Assembly: GCA_016125165.1 (NCBI GenBank)
Contig: WGMH01000006.1
Span: 1 to 64,000 of the forward strand
Length of the DNA stretch: 64,000 nucleotides
Direction of reading: 5' to 3'
Source: Alphaproteobacteria bacterium
Lineage (GTDB): Bacteria; Pseudomonadota; Alphaproteobacteria; Micropepsales; Micropepsaceae
This document shows positions 1 to 10,224 of the stretch, piece by piece; within the stretch, counting starts at the first letter, position 1, and every line of letters begins with the position of its first letter. The notes beneath the pieces are model-generated. The model was not told where the DNA came from. It did not search any database and saw nothing but the letters and a program-made list of their open reading frames with translations. The position numbers and the translations under genes were made by a program.

Positions 1-108
1 ACCCGCGCCCTAATCGGTCGAAATACTAGAAATATAAGATATTTCAGTCGCCTACGGCCACGAGGGCATAGGTGGTCGGGAAGAAAGATGTCTCGGGGAG
101 AGAACAAA

Positions 109-185
<77 letters not shown>

Positions 186-351
186 TCCGGCAGGAAAACG
201 GGCCCGAAAGCGCCGCCTTCCGCGAAAGGAGGGGCTTTTTAGAAGAGCGGGACCGCCCTGTCCAGCGGGGGCGCGCGAAAGCGTGAATGCTGCTGGCGGA
301 AGGCAAATATCCGCGGAATGCTGGCGGATCGGCCTGCAAACCCGGCAGGGC

Positions 352-531
352 TCACCCCTCCCGGCGGCCACCTTCGCCGTCGTCCGGCACCTGATCCTCG
401 GCCGGGATGCCATAGCCGCCCTTCAGCCAGCGCGAGAGGTCCACATCGGCGCACCGCCTGGAGCAGAAAGGCCGGAACTTCAGGTCCCGCGGCTTCCCGC
501 ACACAGGGCATGCCGGCTCACGTTCCGACAT
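352..531 (-). CDS. yacG: DNA gyrase inhibitor YacG
   Basis: A 59-residue zinc-binding protein. It shows the CPVC motif near residue 8 and a later CSRRC pair, followed by ADVDLSRW and GGYGIP, which are hallmarks of YacG. Family members bind GyrB and block DNA gyrase; the four cysteines would hold the zinc. The ATG at 531 was chosen because the zinc finger starts right after it. It overlaps the end of rng by 14 bases, so the two are probably translated together. The acidic and glycine-rich tail after residue 45 is less conserved in the family. Confidence 0.93.
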   Translation of the reverse strand: MSEREPACPVCGKPRDLKFRPFCSRRCADVDLSRWLKGGYGIPAEDQVPDDGEGGRREG

Positions 532-2041
532 CGAATCCTTCCCGTGCATATTCGGACCGCGGCTCGAATGTGACCTGCGGCGCACCACGACGCGCGAGCT
601 GGGTTCGCACATCGTCCTCGTGCGTCTCGATCCACGCCACCACGTCCGGCGCGGCGCGCACCTTGACCACGCGGCCCGGAACGGCGCGCGCCTCGCGTTC
701 CACGCGGCGGATGACATCGAGCGCGACGCTTTCGCGCGTACGCTTGCGGCCCGTGGCTTCGCAAGGCCGGCAGGTTTCCGTCATCAGCTTCACCAGCGGA
801 TCGCGCAGGCGCTTGCGCGTAATTTCCACAAGACCGAATTCCGACATGGGCGAAATCTGCGTCGGCGTGCGGTCGCGCATCATGCTGGCGCGCAGGGTTT
901 CGAGCACGCATTCGACATTGTCCGGTTCGTTCAGATGAATGAAGTCGATCACGATGAGCCCGCCCACGCCACGCAGGCGCAATTGCCGGCCGATTTCCTC
1001 TGCTGCCTCGAGATTGACCCTGAGGCTGGTTTCCTCGAGGCCGGTGGAGGCGGTGAAGCTTCCGGAATTCACATCGATGGCGGTGAGCGCCTCGGTGCCC
1101 TCGATAGTGATCCAGCCACCCGACGGAAGCGGAACGCGCGTGCGCGTGAGCCGGTCAATCTCATCTTCCAGATCGTAGAGATCGAACAGCATCCCGGGAC
1201 CTTCGAACATCTCGATCTTGTGTTCGGCTTCCGGCATGGCGCGCCTGCAATAGGCGCGCGCGGCCTCGGCGGCGGCGCGGTCATCAATCATTACGCGCGC
1301 CACATCATCATCCACCTCGTCGCGCATGGTGCGCTCGACAGGGTCCAGATCATTGTAGAGCGTGGCAGGCGCTGTGGACGCCTGACGCCGCGCCATCACC
1401 GGCCGCCATGCTTCGGCCAGACGTTCCGCATCCTCCTTCAGATCGGCAAGCGTGGCCGTGGCGCTGTTGCTGCGCAGGATATAACCCGCGCCGGACACAA
1501 GCTTCGCACCCGCCTCAGCAACCATCTGCTCACCCATGGCGATCAGGCGCGCACGTTCCGCTTCATCCTCGATGCGGCGCGAAAGCGCGATGCCCGGCTG
1601 GTTCGGCACCAGCACCAGAAGACGGCCCGGAACGGTGACATTCGCAGAGAGGCGCGCACCCTTTTCGCCGATGGGATCCTTCACCACCTGCACGACGATT
1701 TCTTCACCTTCATGCACGCAATCGCTGATTTTGGGCGCGCGCTCATCATCGAAGCCGGGAAGATCGGCCAGGCAGCGCGCTTCGCGTGCGCCCAGAAACC
1801 CCGCGCGATCAAGCCCCACATCCACAAAGGCAGCCTGCATACCCGGCAGCACGCGCTGCACGCGGCCAAGGATGATGTTGCCAATCAGGCTATGGCCACT
1901 GCGGCCACCGCCACGCTTGCGCGTTTCGCCTTCCTCAAGCCCGATGGTGCGCTCGAGAAACAGTTCCTGCAGGCGGCCATCTTCGACAATGGCGACACGT
2001 ATTTCCCCTGCCCCGGCATTTATCAGGACTTCTTTTTTCAT
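518..2041 (-). CDS. rng: Ribonuclease E/G family endoribonuclease (RNase G type)
   Basis: A 507-residue single-strand-specific endoribonuclease for rRNA processing and mRNA decay. It has an S1-like RNA-binding part near residues 38-120 ([19 protein letters not shown]) and the DNase-I-like catalytic region. The metal-binding aspartates are at about D323 (AIDVNSGSF) and D366 (VIDF). The zinc-link cysteines are C424 and C427 (TCRPC). It lacks the long disordered C-terminal scaffold of RNase E, so RNase G is the better name. The gene starts 34 bases after maf and overlaps yacG, as in related operons. Confidence 0.95.
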   Translation of the reverse strand: MKKEVLINAGAGEIRVAIVEDGRLQELFLERTIGLEEGETRKRGGGRSGHSLIGNIILGRVQRVLPGMQAAFVDVGLDRAGFLGAREARCLADLPGFDDERAPKISDCVHEGEEIVVQVVKDPIGEKGARLSANVTVPGRLLVLVPNQPGIALSRRIEDEAERARLIAMGEQMVAEAGAKLVSGAGYILRSNSATATLADLKEDAERLAEAWRPVMARRQASTAPATLYNDLDPVERTMRDEVDDDVARVMIDDRAAAEAARAYCRRAMPEAEHKIEMFEGPGMLFDLYDLEDEIDRLTRTRVPLPSGGWITIEGTEALTAIDVNSGSFTASTGLEETSLRVNLEAAEEIGRQLRLRGVGGLIVIDFIHLNEPDNVECVLETLRASMMRDRTPTQISPMSEFGLVEITRKRLRDPLVKLMTETCRPCEATGRKRTRESVALDVIRRVEREARAVPGRVVKVRAAPDVVAWIETHEDDVRTQLARRGAPQVTFEPRSEYAREGFDVGT

Positions 2042-2075
2042 TGGTCACGCAGGCAATAGCAGCAAAAAAATACTA

Positions 2076-2681
2076 TCACGGAATTGTATAACCGCACGCC
2101 TTCAGAAGCGCGGTGGTTTCCAGAAGCGGCAGACCCACCACATTCGAATATGAGCCGCCCAGGAACCGCACGAATGTTTCAGCGCGGCCCTGAATGGCAT
2201 AGCCGCCCGCCTTGCCGATTCCTTCCCTGCACGCGAGATAGGCCGCAACCTGTGCTTCGGTCAGCCGCGCAAACGCAACACGGGTGAGAACTGCGCGCTG
2301 GCGGATTGTTCCATCGCCCTTCGCAACTGCAACAGCGGTCCAAACCTGATGACGCCGCCCCGAAAGCATGGAGAGACAGGCGCGTACCTCTTGATCACTT
2401 CCGGCTTTGGGGAGAATACGACGGCCAAGGCCCACCACCGTATCGGCGGCAAGCACCACGCCCGGTTCCACGCGCGCGACAGCCAGAGCCTTCTCGCGCG
2501 CAAGACGCAGCGCATGCAGGCGCGGCTGTTCGGCTTTCAGAGGTGTTTCATCGATCGCGGCAGGCACGACCGCATCGGGCACGATCCCGGCCTGCGCCAG
2601 CAATGCCAGACGCCGCGGGCTCTCGCTCGCCAGAACAAGCCTATTTGAAGCGATAGGTAATGCGCCCTTTGGTGAGGTCAT
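2076..2681 (-). CDS. maf: Maf/YhdE family nucleoside triphosphate pyrophosphatase
   Basis: A 201-residue Maf-type pyrophosphatase, a family that hydrolyses non-canonical or selected nucleoside triphosphates as house-cleaning. Seen here: the N-terminal [10 protein letters not shown] phosphate-binding motif, the ADTVV motif, and the conserved [12 protein letters not shown] and [11 protein letters not shown] motifs. The ATG at 2681 lies inside infA, giving a 41-base overlap; no later ATG, GTG or TTG precedes the conserved LASESPRR motif, so this start is effectively forced. It belongs to the murA-to-yacG operon. Confidence 0.94.
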   Translation of the reverse strand: MTSPKGALPIASNRLVLASESPRRLALLAQAGIVPDAVVPAAIDETPLKAEQPRLHALRLAREKALAVARVEPGVVLAADTVVGLGRRILPKAGSDQEVRACLSMLSGRRHQVWTAVAVAKGDGTIRQRAVLTRVAFARLTEAQVAAYLACREGIGKAGGYAIQGRAETFVRFLGGSYSNVVGLPLLETTALLKACGYTIP

Positions 2682-2859
2682 AGGGCGTCATCTCTACGAG
2701 CACCTTGTCGCCCGTCAACACGCGGATGCGGTTCTTGCGCATCTTGCCGGCCGTGTGGGCAATGATCTCATGCCCATTTTCCAGCTTCACGCGGAAGGTG
2801 GCATTCGGGAGCAGTTCGCTCACGATACCGGGAAACTCAAGCAGATCTTCTTTCGCCAT
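2641..2859 (-). CDS. infA: Translation initiation factor IF-1
   Basis: A 72-residue single S1/OB-fold protein that binds the ribosomal A site during initiation. The sequence begins [11 protein letters not shown] and contains [31 protein letters not shown] and the C-terminal [12 protein letters not shown], which is textbook IF-1. The frame is open further upstream, but the family length and the MAKED start fix the ATG at 2859. maf begins inside its 3' end. It is single-copy and essential in most bacteria. Confidence 0.98.
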   Translation of the reverse strand: MAKEDLLEFPGIVSELLPNATFRVKLENGHEIIAHTAGKMRKNRIRVLTGDKVLVEMTPYDLTKGRITYRFK

Positions 2860-2953
2860 TCGTCCTCTGAGGGCGGATTTGAGGGCGGGAGATTGCACCG
2901 AACGGACCGAAAAGCAAGCAAAAGCGGGGAATCTGCATTGGAGCTGGCGGAAT

Positions 2954-3412
2954 TCAGATATCCCCCGCGCGGCGGACGGCAAAGCGGGCGGCAATGCGGT
3001 CTTCCAGCTGGTCGCGCACCTGGCGGTAGGCCTCCAGCCGCTGGGCGCGGGAGCCCTCGAAAACCGTGGGGTCGATGGTGGGCCAATATTCCACCTCCAC
3101 CGCGCTGACACGGGTCAATTCCAGCGCCTTGTGATGGGCCTCCGGCGACAGGGTGATAACCAGATCGAAGGACTCGTCTTCCAGATTCTCAAAGGCCTTG
3201 GGTTTGTGCTTGCCGAGTTCAAGCCCGATTTCATCCAGCACCTCGCCGACAAGTGGATCGGCCTCACCCGCCTTCACACCCACCGAATCAACAAAGACAA
3301 ATTTGCCGTAGCGGGAGCGCATCAGCGCCGCGGCCAATGGGCTGCGCACGCTGTTCATGGTGCAGGCGAAGAGCACAGCACCCGGCAGCTCCTCGCCGTT
3401 CGGCCCCCGCAT
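2954..3412 (-). CDS. Low-molecular-weight protein tyrosine phosphatase-like protein
   Basis: A 152-residue LMW phosphatase/arsenate reductase-fold protein. The phosphate loop is C17-x5-R23-S (CTMNSVRS) after a beta strand VLFA, and the general acid aspartate sits in PTIDPT near the C-terminal third. The Met-Asn in the loop is unusual compared with typical LMW-PTP loops, but this variant is what I would expect of the member that travels with UPF0262 and infA in alphaproteobacteria. The physiological substrate is not known from the sequence. It starts 4 bases after the UPF0262 stop. Confidence 0.85.
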   Translation of the reverse strand: MRGPNGEELPGAVLFACTMNSVRSPLAAALMRSRYGKFVFVDSVGVKAGEADPLVGEVLDEIGLELGKHKPKAFENLEDESFDLVITLSPEAHHKALELTRVSAVEVEYWPTIDPTVFEGSRAQRLEAYRQVRDQLEDRIAARFAVRRAGDI

Positions 3413-3416
3413 CGTC

Positions 3417-3896
3417 TCACCCCTTCAGATGCAGCACGCTGATGAGGGTGAAGAGGCGGCGGGCCGTATCGGTATCGACCTCAATCTTGCCGGAGAGCCG
3501 ATCGCTCAGAAGCTGCGAGCCCTCATTGTGGACACCGCGGCGCGCCATATCGAGCGTCTCGATCTGTGAAGGCGGCGCGGTGCGGATCGCCTTGAAATAG
3601 CTTTCGCAAACAAGGAAGTAATCCTTCACCACGCGGCGGAACGGCGTCAGCGAGAGCATGACCTTGCCGTGCTCGCTGCCATCTTCCAGCCGCACGTCGA
3701 AGACAAGGCGGTTCTCTTCAATGGAGAGGATCAGCCTGTAGGGGCCGCCCGGCGAACCCACTGGCGCAAAGCTGTTGCTCTCCAATAGGTCGTAAATCGC
3801 AATGTCACGCTCCTGCTCGACTTCGCGTGTGCGACGTCCGACGCTTTTTTCATCCAGTTCGATGGCGGTGAGCGTGAAGCGCGTGTCTTTGGTCAT
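3417..3896 (-). CDS. UPF0262 family protein
   Basis: A 159-residue protein of the UPF0262 family, which is confined largely to alphaproteobacteria and has no assigned function. Recognisable blocks are [11 protein letters not shown] near residue 29, [26 protein letters not shown] in the middle, and [19 protein letters not shown] followed by [16 protein letters not shown]. It contains no signal peptide or membrane segment. Its start overlaps the hisD stop by 4 bases, so translation is probably coupled. Confidence 0.9.
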   Translation of the reverse strand: MTKDTRFTLTAIELDEKSVGRRTREVEQERDIAIYDLLESNSFAPVGSPGGPYRLILSIEENRLVFDVRLEDGSEHGKVMLSLTPFRRVVKDYFLVCESYFKAIRTAPPSQIETLDMARRGVHNEGSQLLSDRLSGKIEVDTDTARRLFTLISVLHLKG

Positions 3897-5209
3897 GGCT
3901 TGCCGTTCAAGCGCACGGCAATGGCGCGGGCGTGGGCTTCCAATCCTTCAGCTTCTGCCAGTGCGATGGCATCAGGACCGATGGCATTGATCGTTTCAGG
4001 CGCACAGGAAAGCAGCGTCGTGCGCTTCATGAATTCGAGCACCGACAAACCCGACGAGAAGCGGGCCGTGCGCGACGTGGGCAGCACATGGTTGGGCCCG
4101 GCGACATAATCGCCCATCGCTTCGGGCGTGTAGCGGCCCAGAAAAATCGCGCCCGCATGGCGCACGCGCGCGAGCATGGCACCAGGATCGGCCGTGGCGA
4201 TTTCAAGATGTTCCGGCGCGATCCGATCTGCCAGAGACGCCGCATCCGCAAGCGTGTTCACCACGATAATCGCACCATGGTCGTTCCAGCTTTTCTCCGC
4301 GATGTCGCGACGAGGAAGCGTGGCGAGCACACGTGCGACAGCCTCACTGACACGATCCGCGAATGCGGCATCGTCGGTGATGAGAATGCTCTGGGAGGCG
4401 GTGTCGTGTTCGGCCTGACTGAGCAGATCCGCGGCGACCCAATCCGGATTGTTGCCAGCATCCGCGATCACGAGAATTTCCGAGGGCCCGGCAATGGAAT
4501 CGATCCCAACCGTGCCGAAAACTTCGCGCTTGGCGGCCGCGACATAAGCGTTGCCGGGGCCGACAATCTTGTCCACCGGTGCAATGGTTGCAGTGCCATG
4601 CGCAAGCGCAGCGACGGCTTGCGCGCCGCCGACACGATAGATTTCCGTGATCCCTGCAAGATCGGCGGCAGCGAGCGTAAGCGGGTTGATTGCGCCACCG
4701 CTGGCAGGCGTAACCATTACGATGCGGGAAACACCTGCGACCATCGCAGGGACCGCATTCATCAACACCGAACTCGGGTAGCTTGCCGTGCCGCCGGGAA
4801 CATAAAGGCCCACACTGTCGAGCGGCGTCCAGCGCCAGCCAAGCTCAGCACCCGTGCTATCGGTAAAGCGCTCATCAGCCGGAAGCTGACGACGGTGATA
4901 GGACTCGATGCGCGCTGCCGCGACAGCAAGCGCGTCGAGCGCCGGGCGAGCACACGCGGCCCTTGCGGCAGCGATTTCGACCGCGCTGACGCGCAGAGTA
5001 TCCGGACTAAGCGCAACACCATCGAACCGCGCGGTCAGGTCGATCAGCGCCTGATCGCCGCGATTGCGTACATCGGCAATGATCGCACGCACGCTTTCCG
5101 CGACATCCGGCGCATTCTCGCGCTTGGCGGAAAGAAGGACACGGAAGTCGGCTTCAAATCCGGCATCGCCCGCATGAAGACGGCGCGCCATATCAATCGC
5201 CCAACTCAT
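3893..5209 (-). CDS. hisD: Histidinol dehydrogenase
   Basis: A 438-residue enzyme for the last two steps of histidine synthesis, oxidising L-histidinol to L-histidine with two NAD+. Seen: [12 protein letters not shown], the SQAEHD zinc-ligand region (Gln and His), the catalytic APEHLEI Glu-His pair, and GPNHVLPT with GLSVLEF near the end. Length fits the family (about 430). It is the lone his gene here, sitting between DUF2948 and UPF0262 as in many alphaproteobacteria. The start overlaps DUF2948 by 17 bases. Confidence 0.97.
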   Translation of the reverse strand: MSWAIDMARRLHAGDAGFEADFRVLLSAKRENAPDVAESVRAIIADVRNRGDQALIDLTARFDGVALSPDTLRVSAVEIAAARAACARPALDALAVAAARIESYHRRQLPADERFTDSTGAELGWRWTPLDSVGLYVPGGTASYPSSVLMNAVPAMVAGVSRIVMVTPASGGAINPLTLAAADLAGITEIYRVGGAQAVAALAHGTATIAPVDKIVGPGNAYVAAAKREVFGTVGIDSIAGPSEILVIADAGNNPDWVAADLLSQAEHDTASQSILITDDAAFADRVSEAVARVLATLPRRDIAEKSWNDHGAIIVVNTLADAASLADRIAPEHLEIATADPGAMLARVRHAGAIFLGRYTPEAMGDYVAGPNHVLPTSRTARFSSGLSVLEFMKRTTLLSCAPETINAIGPDAIALAEAEGLEAHARAIAVRLNGKP

Positions 5210-5630
5210 GCACGGGACGACCGCGCGCTGCCCAGGGCCCGCTAATATCCGACAATCCCGCTTCGATGCTTTCCACTTCCAGCCGGATCATTCCGCCGCC
5301 CGAGAACACCAGCTCGATCGTTCCACCCGGGTCTTCATTGCCACGCGGCTTGAACGCGATGGCCAGCAGAGACGCTACTGCCTTGGGATCATCACGACGG
5401 AACTTGAAGGATTTTACGGTCAATACGGAATCGAAATGCAGACCGCTTCGCACGCGTTCGCCTTCCGCCTTTCCGTTTTCCCAGCGGAAGCGATTGAAGA
5501 GCGCCGCGAAGCGACGCGATTTCGGCAACCATACAAGATCACCCGCCCGCGTGACGGCATCCTGCAGTTGCGCAGATATGATCTGCAGATCGTCCGTATC
5601 GACGGCCGTCAATGTCTGGTGTTTCGTCAT
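5193..5630 (-). CDS. DUF2948 family protein
   Basis: A 145-residue protein matching the alphaproteobacterial DUF2948 family. It shows an N-terminal [13 protein letters not shown] block, [21 protein letters not shown] in the middle, [11 protein letters not shown], then a C-terminal [23 protein letters not shown] core ending in [12 protein letters not shown]. Function is unknown. It is wedged between murA (4-base overlap) and hisD (17-base overlap), so it is surely cotranscribed with them. No targeting signal is visible. Confidence 0.9.
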   Translation of the reverse strand: MTKHQTLTAVDTDDLQIISAQLQDAVTRAGDLVWLPKSRRFAALFNRFRWENGKAEGERVRSGLHFDSVLTVKSFKFRRDDPKAVASLLAIAFKPRGNEDPGGTIELVFSGGGMIRLEVESIEAGLSDISGPWAARGRPVHELGD

Positions 5631-6907
5631 GTACTAAGCCGTTCGATATCCGCTCCCACCGCGCTGAGCTTTTCTTCAAGGCGTTCGAAGCCGCGGTCAA
5701 GATGATAGACGCGGTTGACGATGGTTTCCCCTTCGGCAGCGAGGCCCGCCAGCACAAGACTGACAGATGCGCGCAGATCTGTAGCCATCACCGGCGCGCC
5801 TTTGAGCGTGGCCACGCCATTCACGGTGGCCACGTCGCCATGCACGTGAATATCCGCCCCCATGCGCGCCAGTTCCGGCACGTGCATGAAGCGGTTCTCA
5901 AATACGGTTTCGCGAATATGAGACGAGCCTTCGGCCGTTGCCATCAGCGCCATATATTGCGCCTGCAGATCGGTTGGAAAGCCGGGGAAAACGCTTGTTG
6001 TCACGTCAGCGGCACGGGGGCGCGCACCGTTGCGATGGACCATGACACCGCGATTGGTCTGTTTCACGTCAGCGCCAGTCTTTTCCAGCAATTCAATAAG
6101 CGCACCAATGGCCTCGACCTGCGCACCGACCAGTTCCACTTCACCCCCGGCAATCGCCGTGGCGAGCGCGTAGGTTCCGGTTTCGATCCGGTCGGGCATG
6201 ACGGCATATTCGACGCCAGAAAGCTTCTCCACGCCGTCAATCACGATCTCGTTGGTCCCAAGCCCAGAAATTTTAGCGCCCATTGCGATCAGGAAATGAC
6301 CCAGATCCTGTGTTTCCGGTTCGCGCGCCGTGTTTTTCAGGACCGTGCGGCCATTCGCAAGCACTGCACCCGTCATCAGATTCTCTGTTGCGCCAACCGA
6401 AGCGAATGGAAGCTCAAAAGTTGTGCCCTTCAACCCGCCCTTTGCGCGTGCGAGCACATAACCATCCGCAAGCTCGATTTCCGCACCGAGCGCCTCGAAG
6501 CCCTTCAGATGGTAGTCCACCGGGCGCGCGCCGATGGCACAGCCGCCGGGTAACGAAATTTTTGCTTCGCCATGACGCGCAAGGAGCGGTCCCAGAACCT
6601 GAAAGCTCGCGCGCATCTTGCGCACGATATCGTAAGGCGCGAAGGCGGATTCGATATGCGCCGCGTGCAGGCGAACCACATCGCCCTGCCCCAGCTTTTC
6701 ACCCCGGCGAATATTGAGGTTGACACCAAACTGCATGAGCAGATCGCTCATGGCGGCGATATCTGCCAGGCGCGGGACGTTGCGCAGCACCACCGGCTCA
6801 TCGGTGAGCAGCGCGGCCGCCATCAGTTTGAGGGCCGAGTTCTTGGCCCCACTGATGGGTATTTCACCCTTGAGGCGCCTGCCGCCCCGGATCCGGATTC
6901 TGTCCAT
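5627..6907 (-). CDS. murA: UDP-N-acetylglucosamine 1-carboxyvinyltransferase
   Basis: A 426-residue cytoplasmic enzyme that transfers enolpyruvate from PEP to UDP-GlcNAc, the first committed step of peptidoglycan synthesis. The substrate-binding K22 and N23 (SGAKNSALK) and the PEP-reactive C123 in LPGGCAIG are present, so the protein should be fosfomycin-sensitive in principle. Length and the repeated inside-out barrel pattern fit the family. It is the first gene of the operon reading leftwards. Confidence 0.97.
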   Translation of the reverse strand: MDRIRIRGGRRLKGEIPISGAKNSALKLMAAALLTDEPVVLRNVPRLADIAAMSDLLMQFGVNLNIRRGEKLGQGDVVRLHAAHIESAFAPYDIVRKMRASFQVLGPLLARHGEAKISLPGGCAIGARPVDYHLKGFEALGAEIELADGYVLARAKGGLKGTTFELPFASVGATENLMTGAVLANGRTVLKNTAREPETQDLGHFLIAMGAKISGLGTNEIVIDGVEKLSGVEYAVMPDRIETGTYALATAIAGGEVELVGAQVEAIGALIELLEKTGADVKQTNRGVMVHRNGARPRAADVTTSVFPGFPTDLQAQYMALMATAEGSSHIRETVFENRFMHVPELARMGADIHVHGDVATVNGVATLKGAPVMATDLRASVSLVLAGLAAEGETIVNRVYHLDRGFERLEEKLSAVGADIERLST

Positions 6908-6993
6908 TGTTCCTCTGAGCGGCCCCGAGCCGCAGATAAAGCCCCTTGTAGCGCGTGGGGCTGGCTGCGAACAGGCGCAGAATCCCGCGTCCG

Positions 6994-7188
6994 TTAATCG
7001 GAAGTATGCGAGGGCGATGCGGCCATTTCTGGGCCATCCGGGGCCGGCTTCGTGCCCTCTTCGCCATCTGGCGGACCGCTTTGGGCGCGGGTGCGGTCCT
7101 GCGCCTTGCGGCGGCGAAGATTTTCGCGAAGGGCCGCGGCGAGCCGATCACGGCGACTTTCCCTGCCCGGTGTCGATTTCGCGCTCAT
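6994..7188 (-). CDS. Small basic conserved hypothetical protein
   Basis: A 64-residue protein beginning [14 protein letters not shown] with the core [16 protein letters not shown] and a polar, proline-rich tail. Short proteins with this [15 protein letters not shown] core are common next to murA in alphaproteobacteria; their role is unknown. The ATG at 7188 is preferred over upstream codons because the conserved part starts there. It lies 86 bases upstream of murA on the same strand and may be the operon leader gene. Confidence 0.65.
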   Translation of the reverse strand: MSAKSTPGRESRRDRLAAALRENLRRRKAQDRTRAQSGPPDGEEGTKPAPDGPEMAASPSHTSD

Positions 7189-7252
7189 CCGGCCCTTTCC
7201 CTCTGGGAACGCATGGGTTATAGCACCCGGCCTCGCGCGATTTTTCGCCAAT

Positions 7253-7327
7253 GCCGGAGTAGCGTAGTGGTAGCGCAACCCCTTGGTAAGGGGTAGGTCG
7301 AGAGTTCAATTCTCTCCTCCGGCACCA
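7253..7327 (+). tRNA. tRNA-Thr (GGT)
   Basis: A 75-base tRNA including an encoded CCA. The acceptor stem GCCGGAG pairs with CTCCGGC, the anticodon stem ACCCC/GGGGT encloses TTGGTAA with anticodon GGT, and the T arm contains AGTTCAATTCT. It is transcribed away from the small protein at 6994-7188. Confidence 0.97.
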
Positions 7328-7352
7328 TCCTCTTTATGAGAGCGAGGCAAAC

Positions 7353-7607
7353 ATGGCAGCGAAGAAGACAAGTGCTTCCAGCAAGGCAAAGCGCCCGATG
7401 ACGCAGGCAATGCTGGACGAAGAACTCGCCGAATCCTTTCCAGCGAGCGACCCGCCCGCCTTCGTGGCAGGACCGCGTCGCGTGGGACCGCCACGCAAAA
7501 CAAGGGCGAAGAAGAAGCCTGCAAAGAAAAAGGCTGGCGTGAAGAAAACCGTGGCCAAAAAAGCCGCGAAGAAGAAAGCCAAGAAGACGACAAAGCGGAA
7601 GGCCTAA
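7353..7607 (+). CDS. Small protein with ESFPASDPP motif and lysine/alanine-rich tail
   Basis: An 84-residue protein in two parts. Residues 15-40 hold LDEELAESFPASDPPA, a short motif that recurs in small proteins of unknown function in many proteobacteria. From residue 47 onward it is almost only Lys, Ala and Thr in KK-A repeats, like histone H1 tails and bacterial H1-like proteins such as HctB or AlgP. DNA or RNA binding through the tail is an inference. It starts 25 bases after tRNA-Thr and its end overlaps the convergent secreted protein gene by 4 bases. Confidence 0.75.
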   Translation: MAAKKTSASSKAKRPMTQAMLDEELAESFPASDPPAFVAGPRRVGPPRKTRAKKKPAKKKAGVKKTVAKKAAKKKAKKTTKRKA

Positions 7608-8038
7608 GGGGCACGCTTCAATCTGGCCGGCGCCGCATAGCTCCGGCCATCGGCGGTGCGCAGCACCAGCCCGAGCTTGCCATCCGGCAAGGCGGTAAGT
7701 TCTGCGCTGCCGTCGTGCAGCCGCCGACAGAAGCCATCGCGGTCCTGCGTGACCTTCAGCACAAAGGTCTGATCGGTCTCGCCCCACAGCAGCAGCTTGT
7801 TGGTGCAATCCTGAAGCTTGCCCCAGGCGACTGCACCGGCGGCCTTGCCATAACTGCTTTGCGTTATCGCCACTTCAACGGGGTAGATGCGTCCGCCATT
7901 GAGCTGGACCGCTCCGGTCCACACCCCCATGAGGGGCGCAAAATCCTGCGCAATGCCTGCGACCGCGGGAACGGCCAGAGCCGTCAGCCCAACAAGTCCC
8001 CAAGCCAAACCGGCAAGTGCCCCGTTCCAGCGCGCCAT
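7604..8038 (-). CDS. Secreted hypothetical protein
   Basis: A 144-residue protein starting MARWNGALAG with a hydrophobic segment and a likely signal cleavage after AVPAVAG. The mature part has an FAPLMGVWTGAVQLNGGRIYPVEVAI block, two cysteines (DCTNK and GFCRR) that could form a disulfide, and a C-terminal LTALPDGKLGLVLR. This looks like a small beta-rich periplasmic protein of a type frequent in proteobacteria, with no assigned function. The inner ATG at 8038 is preferred because it places the signal peptide at the N terminus. Confidence 0.65.
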   Translation of the reverse strand: MARWNGALAGLAWGLVGLTALAVPAVAGIAQDFAPLMGVWTGAVQLNGGRIYPVEVAITQSSYGKAAGAVAWGKLQDCTNKLLLWGETDQTFVLKVTQDRDGFCRRLHDGSAELTALPDGKLGLVLRTADGRSYAAPARLKRAP

Positions 8039-8086
8039 ACCGCAAACGTAAGCGGCGGCGCGCAAACGGGCAATCCCGCAGAATGG

Positions 8087-9154
8087 TTAAGCCGCAGCCG
8101 CCTTGACGCCAGCGCGCGCTGCCTTCATGCGCTCCTCGGCGATGGTATCGGCGACGAGGTTGGTGGGACGGCCATCGGCATCGGCGCGGCGGTAGATTGC
8201 CGTCATCGTATCGGCAATCGCGCGGACCCGCTGTTCGATCTCCGCATCCGTCCAAGAGAAGATCTGTCCCGCCACGCAGATGATGCCGCCACCATTGATG
8301 GCATAATCCGGCGCATAGAGAATGTTGCGATCCTTCAGCATCGCGCCATGTGCATCGCGCGCCAGCTGGTTGTTGGCGCCGCCCGCGATCACCTTCGCCT
8401 TCAGTTTCGGAACCGATTCATCGTTGAGAATTGCGCCCAGTGCATTCGGCGAGAATACATCGCAATCGGCGAAAACGACTTCGTCCGGAGAAACCACCTT
8501 CGCCCCGAAACGATCCGCCGCCTGCCGTGTCGCGTCGGCATTTACATCGGCAACGATGAGGCGCGCACCTTCTTCGTGCAGGCGTTCGGCCAGCCCCATT
8601 CCGACCTTGCCGAGGCCCTGAATGGCAATGGTGACATCCTTCGTGGTGTCCGCGCCAAGGCGATGCTTCACCGACGCCTTCAGACCCACGAACACGCCAA
8701 GGGCGGTGAGCGGGCCCGAAGCGCCACCGGTTTTGCCGGGCTGGTCATAGCCGGCGATGTGATTGGTGCCACGCGCCATGACAAGCATGTCCGCGTGCGC
8801 GATGCCGACATCCATCGCCGTGATGTAACGCCCACCCAAGGCGTTGACGGCCTGAGCATGCGCCAGAAGGCGGGCCTCGGTCTTGTCCTTCGCGGGATCG
8901 CCGATGATGACGGCCTTACCGCCGCCGAGCGGCAGATTGGCAATCGCGTTTTTGTAGCTCATACCCCGTGACAGACGCAGGACATCGGTGAGCGCATCGT
9001 CTCCGCTGGCGTATGGATAGACGCGCGTGCCGCCGCAGGCGGGCCCCAGTGCGGTGGAATGGACCGCAATTATGGACCGCAGGCCCGACGCCGCATCGGA
9101 AAAGAAACTGACTTCCTCGTGCTCGTGAAAATCTGGCGCTTCAAACACACTCAT
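8087..9154 (-). CDS. Leucine/phenylalanine/valine-type amino acid dehydrogenase
   Basis: A 355-residue NAD-dependent dehydrogenase of the Glu/Leu/Phe/Val family, catalysing reversible oxidative deamination to the 2-oxo acid. Seen: GPACGGTRVYPY, the catalytic lysine region LPLGGGKAVIIGDP, TAMDVGIAHADM, and a Rossmann fold with GLGKVGMGLAE. The GGANNQL motif follows. The ATG at 9154 is preceded by AGGAG at good spacing; the frame is open upstream but out of family. It is divergent from phenylalanine hydroxylase, suggesting aromatic or branched-chain amino acid breakdown. Exact substrate preference cannot be read from the sequence. Confidence 0.9.
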   Translation of the reverse strand: MSVFEAPDFHEHEEVSFFSDAASGLRSIIAVHSTALGPACGGTRVYPYASGDDALTDVLRLSRGMSYKNAIANLPLGGGKAVIIGDPAKDKTEARLLAHAQAVNALGGRYITAMDVGIAHADMLVMARGTNHIAGYDQPGKTGGASGPLTALGVFVGLKASVKHRLGADTTKDVTIAIQGLGKVGMGLAERLHEEGARLIVADVNADATRQAADRFGAKVVSPDEVVFADCDVFSPNALGAILNDESVPKLKAKVIAGGANNQLARDAHGAMLKDRNILYAPDYAINGGGIICVAGQIFSWTDAEIEQRVRAIADTMTAIYRRADADGRPTNLVADTIAEERMKAARAGVKAAAA

Positions 9155-9354
9155 CTGGTTCTCCTGGCGGATTCGCGCGAAGGGCCGGACCATACGCCGC
9201 GTAGCCCGAAATGGGCTTTCCTTTTGGGCATGCCGCGGGCAACGCAAATGCGCAAAAGCCCATGACGCGGGCAACAAAGGGCCACGCGTGCGCATTCCTT
9301 TACAGCCAACTGCCGAGCCCCTCTAATCGATCCGTCACCAGTGGAAGCACGCCC

Positions 9355-10224
9355 ATGCCCACGCTTGAAGACCTGAGAGCAGAACACCCGGAAATCCGCA
9401 GTGATTTCACCATCGACCAGCATTGGGAGCGTTATACCCCCGGTGAACACGGGGTTTGGCGCACATTGTTCGAACGCCAAAGCAAGGTTCTTCCAGGGCG
9501 CGCCTGTTCGGAGTTCCTCGATGGGCTGAAACGGCTCGAGCTGGTGCCGGATCAAATTCCGGATTTCGAGCGCGCATCCGACAAGCTGGAAAAGATCACG
9601 GGCTGGCGGACTGTCGCGGTGCCGTCCCTTGTTCCCGATGACATCTTCTTCGATCACCTTGCGAACAAACGCTTTCCGGTAGGCCAGTTCATTCGCCGCG
9701 CGGATCAGCTCGACTACATCGAGGAGCCAGACGTGTTCCATGATTTTTTCGGTCATGTGCCGATGCTCGCGCATCCGGTGTTTGCCGATTACATGCAGGC
9801 CTATGGCAAGGGTGGCCAGCGCGCGCTGACCGAGTTCGGCATGCTGAAAAACCTGGCGCGCCTTTACTGGTACACCGTGGAATTCGGCCTGATCGAAAAT
9901 GGAGAAGGATTGCGCATCTATGGATCCGGTATCGTTTCTTCGCGTGCCGAGTCCATTTATTCCGTCGAAAGTCCTTCGCCAAACCGCATTTATTTTGATC
10001 TGGAACGGGTGATGCGTACGGACTACCGCATTGATGATTTTCAGGAGAGCTATTTCGTTATCCGCTCATTCGATGACCTGTTCGCGGCGACCTATCAGGA
10101 TTTCGCACCACTTTATGCCCGCCTGAGAAGCGGTGGCACCTACAAGCCGGGTGATGTGCTCTCTACGGACAGGGTGCAAACACGCGGCACGCACACCTAT
10201 GTCGGCGGGAGCCATGCAGCCTAG
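9355..10224 (+). CDS. phhA: Phenylalanine 4-monooxygenase
   Basis: A 289-residue iron- and tetrahydropterin-dependent hydroxylase converting phenylalanine to tyrosine. The 2-His-1-Glu iron ligands are H129 and H134 in FHDFFGHVPM and E176 in YTVEFGL. The protein has only the catalytic domain, as expected of bacterial enzymes. The start at 9355 begins MPTLEDLRAEHP, the usual N terminus. About 200 bases separate it from the divergent leucine-type dehydrogenase and probably hold both promoters. Its end overlaps the convergent lactonase gene by 4 bases. Confidence 0.95.
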   Translation: MPTLEDLRAEHPEIRSDFTIDQHWERYTPGEHGVWRTLFERQSKVLPGRACSEFLDGLKRLELVPDQIPDFERASDKLEKITGWRTVAVPSLVPDDIFFDHLANKRFPVGQFIRRADQLDYIEEPDVFHDFFGHVPMLAHPVFADYMQAYGKGGQRALTEFGMLKNLARLYWYTVEFGLIENGEGLRIYGSGIVSSRAESIYSVESPSPNRIYFDLERVMRTDYRIDDFQESYFVIRSFDDLFAATYQDFAPLYARLRSGGTYKPGDVLSTDRVQTRGTHTYVGGSHAA

